Shown here one piece after another: positions 14,363 to 22,950 of a stretch of 45,580 nucleotides of DNA; the stretch's first letter is position 1; every line of letters begins with the position of its first letter. A program made the translations under genes and the position numbers. The stretch is taken from NCBI RefSeq assembly GCF_020687205.1, contig NZ_JAJEQE010000022.1, positions 1-45,580 on the forward strand, in the 5' to 3' direction. This stretch comes from Hominisplanchenecus faecis. GTDB lineage: Bacteria; Bacillota; Clostridia; Lachnospirales; Lachnospiraceae. The notes under the pieces were generated by a model. That model ran no database searches. It worked only from the letters and a program-made list of their open reading frames with translations, and was not told where the DNA came from.

Positions 14363-16531
14363 TTATTTTCTGTTGTTTTTGCGTCGTATGCCGGATACAA
14401 ACAATGCGATGAGTGCTGCAAGAGACGCTGCAAGCACGATTGAAAGTAAAACAATCGGGGAATTGTCACCGGTTACGGCTGCCACCCGGACATTCGAGTT
14501 TGAACCAGAAGCACCTTTGTTCGTGCTGTTGGTGATTGTATTGCCGGTCACATTCAGCTGTACTGTCTGTACATCGGCATCCCCTTTGGCAATCCACTTG
14601 CCGTCTTTATAGAGCTGACGCTCATATGTCACATTCAGTGTATAGGTTCCGGCTGTTGTAAACTGGAGTGTTCTGGCATAGGCGTTTGTTTCGTTCAGAT
14701 CTCCTTTTCCTGTTCCGCAGGTCCAGGATACCGGAAGATAACGCACATCTCCTTCGATCGGTGCTTTGTTATCCATCCGGTCACCAACTGCCTTGAAGGT
14801 AATGTTGGCACCGGTCGCATAATTGCCACCATTTGTCAGTCCTTCAATCTTATTGTTGTCTGCTTCTCCGATCAAGTTGATCTTTGGCAGTGTCTTGGTC
14901 TCTTTCTTCTTGCATATGCCACACTTACGTTCTTTTTTCCCCTTCTTCTCATGCGTTGCTTCGGCTGTGACTTTCCATTTACTCCAGGTATGAGCAGCCA
15001 GTTTGCCTCGTGTGATCTTGCAGCGTTTGCAGGTGCTCTTTACTTTGCAGGTTGCTTTTGTCCAGTCATGCCCAAGAGCTGCTGATCCTTTGATGCCGCA
15101 GCGTTTGCAGATGGCCGCTTCTGTACAGGTTGCTTCCTTCCAGTCATGCCCAAGAGCCGCTTCTCCTGTTACCCCACAGAGCTTGCAGATGGCTGCCTCC
15201 GTACAGGTCGCTTCTTTCCAGTCATGTTTGCAGATGGTCGCCGTAACTTTATATTCTCTTGTCACGGTTTTTCCGTCTTCTGCGGTTCTGCTAAGTTTAT
15301 AGATGACCGGTATTTTATCCGATGCAGAGAAATCTACTTCTTTTTCACTTGCCGGATCTACGGTCACACCTGCCGGAACCGTGATCTTCGGTGCCAGTTT
15401 TTTCAGATCTGTATCGCTCTTCTGCATAAGAACGGTGATTGTCTGTTTTTCCTCATCGATCGTCACTTTGGCATCTTTCACTTCAAAAGCAGTGATCTTC
15501 AGATTCGTATTTTCTGTTTCAGATTCTTTTGTTTCCGATTCTTTTGTTTCCGATTCTTTCGTCTCAGACTGTTTCGTTTCGGATTCCTTCGTCTCTGACT
15601 GTTTTGTTTCTGATTCTTTTTCAGACTCCGTTGACTTCGCATCTTTTGCTTTTGCATCTGCTTTTGTCTCCGGCTGCTTCTGTTCTGCTGCCTTTGTTTC
15701 CGGCTGATTCTCACTGATCTTCGTCTCAGGCTTCTTTTCCGTTGCCTTTGTTTCCGGTTTCCTGACTTCTGTTTCTTTTTCGGTTACCTTTGTTTCCGGT
15801 TTCTTCACTTCTGGCGTTTTTTCGGTTGTTTTCGTCTCAGGCTTCTTTGCTTCGGTTGCCTTTGTCTCTGGCTGATTCTCACTGATCTTCGTCTCAGGCT
15901 TCTTTTCCGTTGCCTTTGTTTCCGGTTTCCTGACTTCTGTTTCTTTTTCGGTTACCTTTGTTTCCGGTTTCTTCACTTCTGGCGTTTTTTCGGTTGTTTT
16001 CATCTCAGGCTTCTTTGCTTCGGTTGCCTTTGTCTCTGGCTGTTTTGTCTCTGCAGCTTTTGTCTCCGGCTGTTTTTCGGTTGTCTTTGTCTGAGCTTCT
16101 GTGATCTCAATCGTCAGTTTCGGAAGCACCACATCTTTTGCCAGCTTATAATCATCCGTAATCTGTGCGGTAAAGGTATACTTACCTGCTGTGGAATCCT
16201 CTTTATAGTCTGTTTTCCATGTAACATCTTTGATCTTGATATCCTCTGCTTTTTTGCTGTCTTTCTCTTTATAGCCTCTGGCAGAAAGCTTATCCGGAAG
16301 TTTCATATCTTTGACCTTTGTTCCCCTGGCAAAAGAACCTTTTTCCAGTTTCGGATCCGTAATGCTGATTACACGGATCTGCTCTTTTTTCTCTGCTTTT
16401 TCTGTTCCGGCTTTGGCAGAGACTTCCGTTGTCTGTCCGTCCACCGGTGCTGCTATCGCACTGCCCGGCATCGCAGTTGCCATAACTGTGACTGCCAGTA
16501 GCACTGCCAGTATGTTTTTCCTTCTCTTCAT
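14363..16531 (-). CDS. Repeat-rich secreted or cell-surface protein
   Basis: 722 residues. The start MKRRKNILAVLLAVTVMATA follows AGGAGGTGG and gives a clear signal peptide. Residues about 50-145 are an unassigned beta-rich domain. Residues about 150-345 are Lys/Glu/Pro/Thr repeats (KPETKATEKK, then ETKESETKQS), a likely wall-spanning stalk. Residues about 345-430 resemble a DUF5018-type beta domain (KITVPAGVTVDPASEKEVDF). Residues about 433-550 have three 26-residue Cys-rich repeats (HDWKEATCTEAAICKLCG and similar). The C-terminal TGDNSPIVLLSIVLAASLA helix ending RRKNNRK resembles a degenerate LPxTG-type or tail anchor. Function unknown, perhaps adhesion. Confidence 0.8.
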   Translation of the reverse strand: MKRRKNILAVLLAVTVMATAMPGSAIAAPVDGQTTEVSAKAGTEKAEKKEQIRVISITDPKLEKGSFARGTKVKDMKLPDKLSARGYKEKDSKKAEDIKIKDVTWKTDYKEDSTAGKYTFTAQITDDYKLAKDVVLPKLTIEITEAQTKTTEKQPETKAAETKQPETKATEAKKPEMKTTEKTPEVKKPETKVTEKETEVRKPETKATEKKPETKISENQPETKATEAKKPETKTTEKTPEVKKPETKVTEKETEVRKPETKATEKKPETKISENQPETKAAEQKQPETKADAKAKDAKSTESEKESETKQSETKESETKQSETKESETKESETKESETENTNLKITAFEVKDAKVTIDEEKQTITVLMQKSDTDLKKLAPKITVPAGVTVDPASEKEVDFSASDKIPVIYKLSRTAEDGKTVTREYKVTATICKHDWKEATCTEAAICKLCGVTGEAALGHDWKEATCTEAAICKRCGIKGSAALGHDWTKATCKVKSTCKRCKITRGKLAAHTWSKWKVTAEATHEKKGKKERKCGICKKKETKTLPKINLIGEADNNKIEGLTNGGNYATGANITFKAVGDRMDNKAPIEGDVRYLPVSWTCGTGKGDLNETNAYARTLQFTTAGTYTLNVTYERQLYKDGKWIAKGDADVQTVQLNVTGNTITNSTNKGASGSNSNVRVAAVTGDNSPIVLLSIVLAASLAALIALFVSGIRRKNNRK
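15703..16038. repeat. Two near-identical 168-bp tandem repeats
   Basis: Within the surface-protein gene, the unit starting GCTGATTCTC at 15703 recurs at 15871 with almost no differences by eye (56 codons per unit). This suggests recent duplication and variable stalk length. Confidence 0.85.
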
Positions 16532-16653
16532 AATATCCACCTCCTGATTCTTGATCACGGTTTTTATTCTACAATATCCCTGATATTTCGCTGTGATTTT
16601 TCTCACATCTGCGGTAACTTCACAAACCCCCTGTAATCATTTATTGTCAGGTC

Positions 16654-17415
16654 TCACATGCGTTCGCCCTGAATATTCCCACCATAGCGAATCCCGATCA
16701 GTGTCAGTCCTTCCGGTCTCGCTGTCTCCCCTGCGAGCGTCCGGTCTTTTGCCTCAAGGATTTTTTTGATCTGCTGCGGCTCGATGAATCCGCCTCCCAC
16801 GCGGATCAGTGTGCCGGCAATGATGCGGACCATGTTGTAAAGAAATCCATTGCCTGTGACACGTATTATAATCATATCACCTTCTTTTATCACATTCAGA
16901 GAATAGATTGTGCGAACTGTATTTGTTACTTCCGGTTTCTCGGTACAGAAGCTTTTAAAATCATGTTCTCCTACCAGATACAACGATGCTTCCTGCATCT
17001 TCACTACATCTAATGGATAATAATAAAAAAAAGAATTTAATCTTCTGGTCGGATCCGGAAATCGGCGGTTCAGGATGCGATATTCATAGGTTTTGGTGGT
17101 TTTCTGAAAACGCGGATGAAAATCAGACGGCACTTCGCAGGAGTCCTGGATACGGATGTCTTCCGGCATCCTTGTATTTAATGCATAAGAAATCTTGTCG
17201 GCAGGCATGCGTGCACTGGTATCAAAAACAGCCACGTTTCCCAGAGCATGCACACCTGCATCGGTGCGGCTCGCCCCGATTACTTTGATTTCTTCTTTTA
17301 ACAGTTCTGATAAATGATGATTTAAGACTTCTTCTATGGTAACTGCATTTGGCTGTGTCTGCCAGCCATGATAATTTGTTCCGTCGTATGCTACAATGAG
17401 TTTCACTCGTTTCAT
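16654..17415 (-). CDS. truA: tRNA pseudouridine synthase A
   Basis: 253 residues from the ATG at 17415 (MKRVKLIVAYDGTNYHGWQT), which has GGAG 9 nt upstream. An ATG at 17427 would add four residues. Catalytic motif GASRTDAGVHALG (Asp nucleophile), then KTYEYRILN and GNGFLYNMVRIIAGTL. It makes pseudouridine at positions 38-40 of tRNA anticodon stems. It follows the ecf genes, a common order in clostridia, but a terminator lies between. Confidence 0.95.
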   Translation of the reverse strand: MKRVKLIVAYDGTNYHGWQTQPNAVTIEEVLNHHLSELLKEEIKVIGASRTDAGVHALGNVAVFDTSARMPADKISYALNTRMPEDIRIQDSCEVPSDFHPRFQKTTKTYEYRILNRRFPDPTRRLNSFFYYYPLDVVKMQEASLYLVGEHDFKSFCTEKPEVTNTVRTIYSLNVIKEGDMIIIRVTGNGFLYNMVRIIAGTLIRVGGGFIEPQQIKKILEAKDRTLAGETARPEGLTLIGIRYGGNIQGERM

Positions 17416-17535
17416 ATTTTTCTCCATTCTGCCATCTGATATGGCTTTTATTTTAGATGTATATCAGCCGAGCTGACCAGAATCGCATACCGCATCTTAT
17501 ATGCGTTCGACTTGAATTCTGTTCTTTTCTTTATT

Positions 17536-17578
17536 AAAAAGCCCTGTTTCACGAAATAATTTTCATGAAGCAGGGCTT
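17536..17578 (-). terminator. Terminator downstream of ecfT
   Basis: A long hairpin pairs AAGCCCTG with CAGGGCTT, extended by TTCA/TGAA and GAAA/TTTC around TAAT. On the minus strand it is followed by TTTTTAATAAAG. It ends the ecf transcript before truA. Confidence 0.8.
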
Positions 17579-17593
17579 CTTGTCAAGCGGATA

Positions 17594-17632
17594 TTCGCGA
17601 TTGAAGCAGAGGACTTCCTTGATTTGGTTAAA
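17594..17632. repeat. Copy A of a 39-bp dispersed repeat
   Basis: Copy B lies inverted at 42427-42465 with 36 of 39 bases identical. Copy A overlaps the ecfT stop codon. In the plus direction both copies can be read as a peptide tail, FAIEA(E/W)DFLDLVK, so they may be remnants of the same mobile or gene end. Confidence 0.7.
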
Positions 17633-18434
17633 ATGCTATGATATTGCCCGTTGCAATAATACATACCAGATAAGTCAGCAGTATCACATATGCAACATGG
17701 TCTCTTTTTTTATAGATCAGCGGCTTCATCTTCGTTCTTCCCTCACCGCCGCGGTACCCTCTGGCTTCCATCGCCATCGCAAGGTCATTTGCCCGTCGAA
17801 ATGCCGAAATAAAAAGCGGAACAAGCAGCGGTACCAGGCTTTTTGCTTTCTTGATCAGTCCGCCGCTCTCAAAATCGGCACATCTTGCCATCTGAGCTTT
17901 CATGATCTTGTCTGTCTCATCGAGCAAGATTGGGATAAAACGAAGTGCGATGGACATCATCATGGATATCTCATGCACCGGAACTTTGATGACTTTCAGC
18001 GGGGAAAGGGCTTTTTCCAGTCCGTCCGTCAGATTATTCGGTGTCGTAGTCAGCGTCAGCACTGAAGATCCAAGGATCAGATAGGTCAGGCGCACAGCCA
18101 TAAAAGCAGCCTGCCGGATACCTTCCCAGGTAACTTTTAATTTCCGGATCGCAAATGCTGTCGTTCCCGGTGTCAGAAACAGATTAAACACAACGGTGAT
18201 CATCATCAGCACAAAAATCCCCTTCAATCCCTTGACCATAAAAGAAAACGGCACTTTTGAGATCATGATCACAGCAGCCAGAAACAGTGTTGCCACAACA
18301 TAGACACTGATCTTCTGAAACAAAAACAGTGAAATAATAAATACGATCGTCCCAAACAGTTTGACGCGGGGATCCATTTTGTGGATTACGGAATCAGACG
18401 GATAGTATTGTCCTAATGTAATATCTCTTAACAT
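17628..18434 (-). CDS. ecfT: ECF transporter T component
   Basis: 268 residues, about six membrane helices. It begins MLRDITLGQYYPSDSVIHKM with the family motif HKMDPRVKL. The two cytoplasmic coupling motifs are present: MARCADFESGG (variant A-R-x) and MEARGYRGGEGRTKM. It couples the two ATPases to exchangeable substrate-binding S components for vitamin and metal uptake. It overlaps the ecfA2 end by 7 nt. No S component is nearby, so it is a group II (shared) ECF module. Confidence 0.93.
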   Translation of the reverse strand: MLRDITLGQYYPSDSVIHKMDPRVKLFGTIVFIISLFLFQKISVYVVATLFLAAVIMISKVPFSFMVKGLKGIFVLMMITVVFNLFLTPGTTAFAIRKLKVTWEGIRQAAFMAVRLTYLILGSSVLTLTTTPNNLTDGLEKALSPLKVIKVPVHEISMMMSIALRFIPILLDETDKIMKAQMARCADFESGGLIKKAKSLVPLLVPLFISAFRRANDLAMAMEARGYRGGEGRTKMKPLIYKKRDHVAYVILLTYLVCIIATGNIIAF

Positions 18435-19291
18435 ATCTTTTCCCTTTTCTTGATTGCCAAAAGAATGGCTTCTTTTGCCTCTTCTACCGTGGTTGCTGTC
18501 GTGTCAATATCCCAGCCTTTTTCTTTCAGAGCCTTTACCACATAAGTGACCTGAGGTGCTGCAAGTCCGACGCTTTCCAGCTCTTTATAATGCTGAAAGA
18601 CCTGTTTTGGTGTATCATCAAACAAAATCTTTCCGTCATTTACTACAATAATACGATCTACATATCTGGCAACATCTTCCATGCTGTGCGACACCAGTAT
18701 AACTGTGATCTTACGTTCTTTCTGAAGCAGTGCTACCTGATCCAGGATCTCATCGCGTCCTTTCGGATCAAGGCCTGCGGTCGGCTCATCCAGGATCAAC
18801 ACCTGCGGATGCATCGCAAGGATACCTGCAATCGCCACACGCCTTTTTTGCCCGCCTGAAAGTTCAAACGGTGATTTCTTATAATAGCTTTCATCCAGGC
18901 CAACCTGTGTCAGTGCTTTTTTTGCCCGCTCTTCCACTTCTTCTTTGGATAATCCCAGATTTTTCGGTCCAAAGCAGACATCAGAAAAAACATCGACTTC
19001 AAAAAGCTGGTGCTCCGGATACTGGAAGACCAGACCGACCTTACTTCGCAGGGTACGCATGTCGTAACCTTCCTGATAAATATTTTCTCCATCATAATAA
19101 ATCGCACCGGAAGTTGCCCGAAGCAGTCCGTTTAAATGCTGGATCAGCGTAGATTTCCCGGAGCCGGTATGACCGATGATCCCGATAAACTGTCCGTCCG
19201 GAATTTCCAGACTGATCTCATCGAGTGCTTTTTTCTCAAACGCATCGCCCTCACTGTAAACGTAGCTTACTTTTTTTAATTTCATTGACAT
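18428..19291 (-). CDS. ecfA2: ECF transporter ATPase 2
   Basis: 287 residues from MSMKLKKVSYVYSEG. A longer in-frame start at 19327 lies inside ecfA1 and is less likely. Walker A GHTGSGKST, Q-loop FQYPEHQLFE, signature LSGGQKRRVAIAG, Walker B LILDEPTAGLD, switch His VSHSMED. It energises uptake together with EcfA1 and EcfT. The start overlaps the ecfA1 stop, implying coupled translation and equal dosage. Confidence 0.94.
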   Translation of the reverse strand: MSMKLKKVSYVYSEGDAFEKKALDEISLEIPDGQFIGIIGHTGSGKSTLIQHLNGLLRATSGAIYYDGENIYQEGYDMRTLRSKVGLVFQYPEHQLFEVDVFSDVCFGPKNLGLSKEEVEERAKKALTQVGLDESYYKKSPFELSGGQKRRVAIAGILAMHPQVLILDEPTAGLDPKGRDEILDQVALLQKERKITVILVSHSMEDVARYVDRIIVVNDGKILFDDTPKQVFQHYKELESVGLAAPQVTYVVKALKEKGWDIDTTATTVEEAKEAILLAIKKREKIC

Positions 19292-20127
19292 AATGCTTTT
19301 ACTAACTCCTCCGTACTTAGTACACATTCCGGCAGATCAACACCGGCTTTTCTCAGTTCGTGTGCCAGAAGAGTCACCTGTGGCACATCCAGACGGTATT
19401 TTTTCAGAGTGTCCACCTGAGCAAAAATCTCGAACGGTGTCCCCTGCATAACGATTTTTCCATCATCCATCACGATTACTTTATCTGCATAGATAACTTC
19501 TTCCATATAATGCGTGATCAAAATGGCAGTTACTTTTTCTACCTGATTTAACGCACGCACGGCACGAATCACTTCTTTTCGGCCGTTCGGATCCAGCATC
19601 GCGGTCGGCTCATCCAGAACGATGCATTTCGGATGCATTGCAACCACGCCGGCGATCGCCACACGCTGTTTTTGTCCGCCTGAAAGTTTGTTTGGAGAAT
19701 TTTTGCGATATTCCCACATGCCGACACTTTTGAGACTCTCTTCAACTCTCTCCCAGATCTCCTCGGTCGGTATTCCCATGTTTTCCGGTCCAAATCCGAC
19801 ATCTTCTTCGACCACCGTACCGATGATCTGGTTGTCCGGATTCTGAAATACCATCCCGGCCGTTTTACGTACGTCCCAGATATTCTTTTCATCCCGCACA
19901 TCCATACCGTCCACATATAAGGTACCGTCTGTCGGTGTCAAAATGGCATTGATCTGCTTGGCAAGCGTGGACTTTCCGGAACCATTATGCCCCAGAACTG
20001 CCACAAAATCGCCTTTTTTCACATCCAGATCCACACCGTCCACGGCACGGATCGTCTCTTCGACTTCCCCATTTTCGTCATACTTTTTATATTCAAATGC
20101 CAGCTTCGCCGCCTCAATGATTCCCAT
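19282..20127 (-). CDS. ecfA1: ECF transporter ATPase 1
   Basis: 281 residues. Walker A GHNGSGKST, Q-loop FQNPDNQIIG, signature LSGGQKQRVAIAG, Walker B CIVLDEPTAMLD, switch ITHYMEE. First gene of ecfA1-ecfA2-ecfT. In many Firmicutes these follow the ribosomal genes after rplQ. Here they follow an unrelated VWA operon, with a 94-nt gap holding a GAGTGC-AAAAAA-GCACTC stem and no clear promoter. Confidence 0.94.
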   Translation of the reverse strand: MGIIEAAKLAFEYKKYDENGEVEETIRAVDGVDLDVKKGDFVAVLGHNGSGKSTLAKQINAILTPTDGTLYVDGMDVRDEKNIWDVRKTAGMVFQNPDNQIIGTVVEEDVGFGPENMGIPTEEIWERVEESLKSVGMWEYRKNSPNKLSGGQKQRVAIAGVVAMHPKCIVLDEPTAMLDPNGRKEVIRAVRALNQVEKVTAILITHYMEEVIYADKVIVMDDGKIVMQGTPFEIFAQVDTLKKYRLDVPQVTLLAHELRKAGVDLPECVLSTEELVKALCQ

Positions 20128-20221
20128 GGTCCACCATACTTTCCTGTATTTTTAAGATACTTTTATGCAAGTTTTCGGAGTGCTTTTTTGCACTCGCATT
20201 TTATTGTAAAGGATTTAGATG

Positions 20222-21997
20222 TTAATTACAAGTCTCTTCCAGCTGTTTTTTTAAATATCTTCCGACTACTGCCGAAAAATTATCAATTCTGCGGATATAG
20301 GCAAAATCTTTGCCGAAAATTCTCCGCTCCGCCTGAAGATCCCCTTCCTCCCCAGTAAAAACACCGAGTACGGATACACCCGCATTTCGCAGATGCCGTA
20401 CTTCCATTGCCGTATCTTTTGTGCCATAATCACCGAAATAAGGCCTGGGATTGCGGCTGTTCGGGCGATTGACTACAATATCATTTGGTCTTCCGTCACT
20501 TAACACGATCAGGATTTTGTTTTCTTCGTCTCTTTTCAGAAGCCCTGCGGCTGCAGCACGCACAGCCAGTCCGTCCCGGTTGTTGGAAGAGCCGTAAAAT
20601 TCAAAAATACGCAGGTTTGCTTCTCTTCCATCCTCGTATTCCCGAAATCTCCGCATGACCGTATAATCCCAGAACGTGCAGAAACTCATAACCCGGTGTG
20701 GGATTCCAACATTGGTGAGTGCCTCACTGAGCATAAAAGCCTGCAGTGCCACATGGCTCTGTCTGCTTCTCTGGGAACCGCTGCCGTCGATCAGCACTTC
20801 AACCACAAAATCGGTATTATAACGCCTGCTCTCCTGCAGAAACAATTTTCTGTTCTCTGTCCGTCCGATATTCCAGAGGCGATTTGGCAGGATTCTACCA
20901 GATTCTCCCACATAGGTTTCTTTTTCGTTCCTGGCTACCAGTGCACGTTTTAAAACATTAGTCAGCATATCAATATTCTGTTTTGCCATTCTGCGGTTCT
21001 GCTCGTATACACGCCAGTTGACTTCTTTCGTCCTTCTGGCATACTCTGACTGGGCGTTGACTTTCACCATATTTGCAAGGATCCCATCTGTAAAATATAA
21101 AGTACAGTCTGCATGTGCCCCTGTGCAGATCTGATGGTTGATGCGTTCTGCCTCCAGCGGTGTCAGGTAACTCCTGCCATAATTGAGTTCAATGTAACTG
21201 TTCATTTTTGCAATTGCTTCATCATCCAGCCCGATCACCTGCGTACCGCCCTTTTGCTCCTGTTCCTTTTTTTGCTTTTCCTTCTCAGAAAAAGAAGTCA
21301 TGGCATCTGCCAGCTGATGCTGCATCCTCCGATAAGCATCTTCCGCCGCTTCTTCTTCCAGAAAATCCTGCCAGTCAAAGCCAGATAATTCTTCTGTGCT
21401 GACGGAAAGGACTTTTTCCAGATCTCCGACTCTCTTTTCAAACGTCGGATCCACCATCTGATTGTAAAACCAATCAACCGCCTGCACCAGTTCTTCCGTT
21501 TTCTGTGCCTGTTCCAGCCTTTTCAGCTGTTCAAACGGGCGGATCACGCGGCTGTCCGCCGGAGCACTCCCGGTCAGTGCTTCTCTCATATAGGCAAGTT
21601 TGACTTTTCCGGTATACGTGTCCAGCATTTTTTCAAAATCGTGGTCCATGATCGCCTCAAAGGCTTTTTTGCGGATATCCGGGACACCGGGCCGCTCCTT
21701 TGCGATCTTGTCATGGCATGCCGCCTCCACACAGATCTGTCCCAATGTCACAAGCTGACTTTCATCTGCCCCGAGATACACTTTTTTCAGAAGATAGAGT
21801 GCAAAAGCATCCTTGTCAAAAAACCTGGAAAAAGCTCCCTGCTTGATGGCATCGTAAATAGAAATGTATTTTGATTTGTAAAAAGATGTCACATCCGGCT
21901 TCGTATCCAGATCATAATCTTCGCTGATCGTCCACATCAGGTTGCGGATGCGGTTCTCAATCTCAAAACTGCCATGTTCCAGCTCTTCGTTTGTCAA
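20222..21997 (-). CDS. VWA-domain protein, partner of MoxR-type ATPase
   Basis: 591 residues. The C-terminal von Willebrand A domain has an intact MIDAS: VEVLIDGSGSQ (DxSxS-type), later SSNNRDG (Thr position variant) and IVLSDGRPND (Asp). The N-terminal 350 residues are helical and charged. This matches the large CobT/NorD-like VWA proteins that work with MoxR AAA ATPases as metal-dependent chaperone or insertion complexes. The target is unknown. The start overlaps the MoxR gene stop (ATGA). Confidence 0.85.
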   Translation of the reverse strand: MTNEELEHGSFEIENRIRNLMWTISEDYDLDTKPDVTSFYKSKYISIYDAIKQGAFSRFFDKDAFALYLLKKVYLGADESQLVTLGQICVEAACHDKIAKERPGVPDIRKKAFEAIMDHDFEKMLDTYTGKVKLAYMREALTGSAPADSRVIRPFEQLKRLEQAQKTEELVQAVDWFYNQMVDPTFEKRVGDLEKVLSVSTEELSGFDWQDFLEEEAAEDAYRRMQHQLADAMTSFSEKEKQKKEQEQKGGTQVIGLDDEAIAKMNSYIELNYGRSYLTPLEAERINHQICTGAHADCTLYFTDGILANMVKVNAQSEYARRTKEVNWRVYEQNRRMAKQNIDMLTNVLKRALVARNEKETYVGESGRILPNRLWNIGRTENRKLFLQESRRYNTDFVVEVLIDGSGSQRSRQSHVALQAFMLSEALTNVGIPHRVMSFCTFWDYTVMRRFREYEDGREANLRIFEFYGSSNNRDGLAVRAAAAGLLKRDEENKILIVLSDGRPNDIVVNRPNSRNPRPYFGDYGTKDTAMEVRHLRNAGVSVLGVFTGEEGDLQAERRIFGKDFAYIRRIDNFSAVVGRYLKKQLEETCN

Positions 21998-22950
21998 TCT
22001 TCAAACACCTCCGCTGCTTCAAGCGATGACGGGATTCTGGTCATAATGATATCTTCTACCATCTCCCTTTCGAACAGGTCAAAGCTTTTGTTGCCCACGC
22101 CCATATGGATTGCCCGGATCGGAGAAAGTCCGATCTTCATCAGCCCGATCGCCGCCAGAAGCCCTCGAAGATCCAGTGCTTTGGCAGAAATCTCGCTGTT
22201 CTGAGCTTTTGTCTGAAGATCCAGAAACAGACCGACAAACTGCTCTGCCGCAGATTCTTTTAAGGTTGGATACATGCTCTTTAAAATATGATTCAGAGTT
22301 TCCTCATCCGGTGACGGCATATTGATAACCACAAATCTGGAAACAAGTGCTTCGTTTAACTCTTTTGTGCCGGCATAGCCATAGTTCATTGTACCGATAA
22401 AACGCGTAGCCGGATGAAGTACAACTCTTTCGTATCCCGGCACATCAATTGCTCTGCGGTAATCCAAAGTTGCATGCAACACCGATACGGCATCGTTTTT
22501 TGCCATGTTGATTTCATCAAGGATCCCAAAACCTCCGGTTTTTGCACACTGGATAATCGGACCTTCCCGCAGCTGGACTTCGTTGTTGCGGAACGTATCC
22601 GTACCGATCAGTGTACTGCTGTCTGTATTGACATGAAAAGAAATATTATAAGTTGGCCTTCTAAAAAGCCAGGCAAGATTTTCTGCAAGAATATTTTTCC
22701 CGGTGGCCTTTCCGCCGCAAAGCAGCACGTTTTCGCCCGCTAACAGAGCCGCGATCGCCATTTCCAGAACCTCTTTTCCGAAAAACGGGATCTGCGGACG
22801 GATGCAGCGTTCTTCTGCCGCATCGCCCGTATCATTTTCTCTTCGAAATTCCATAAGTTCTTCTAAAATATGCCCGGAAATGCCCTGTTCTTCCAGCCTT
22901 TGTATCTCTTCTTTTAAAATCTGCAAACTTTTCTCTGTATTTGATGTCAT
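21994..22950 (-). CDS. MoxR-family AAA ATPase
   Basis: 318 residues. Walker A-like CGGKATGKN (final residue Asn instead of Thr/Ser), Walker B GFGILDEINMA, sensor 1 FIGTMNYGYAGTKELNEALVSRF (arginine finger region). It acts with the VWA protein encoded next. The overlap on both sides (4 nt with uvrD-like and VWA genes) shows one operon. The GKN variant is worth noting, as it may lower ATPase activity. Confidence 0.88.
   Translation of the reverse strand: MTSNTEKSLQILKEEIQRLEEQGISGHILEELMEFRRENDTGDAAEERCIRPQIPFFGKEVLEMAIAALLAGENVLLCGGKATGKNILAENLAWLFRRPTYNISFHVNTDSSTLIGTDTFRNNEVQLREGPIIQCAKTGGFGILDEINMAKNDAVSVLHATLDYRRAIDVPGYERVVLHPATRFIGTMNYGYAGTKELNEALVSRFVVINMPSPDEETLNHILKSMYPTLKESAAEQFVGLFLDLQTKAQNSEISAKALDLRGLLAAIGLMKIGLSPIRAIHMGVGNKSFDLFEREMVEDIIMTRIPSSLEAAEVFED

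Noticed and set aside
15499-15714. ORFs rich in Arg, Gln and Lys, or in Ser and Phe, over the surface-protein repeats
   Set aside because: They are shadows of the Glu/Thr/Lys repeat region in other frames.
20128-20221. Promoter or terminator ahead of ecfA1
   Set aside because: The GAGTGC/GCACTC stem lacks a T-run, and no -35/-10 pair with good spacing was found.
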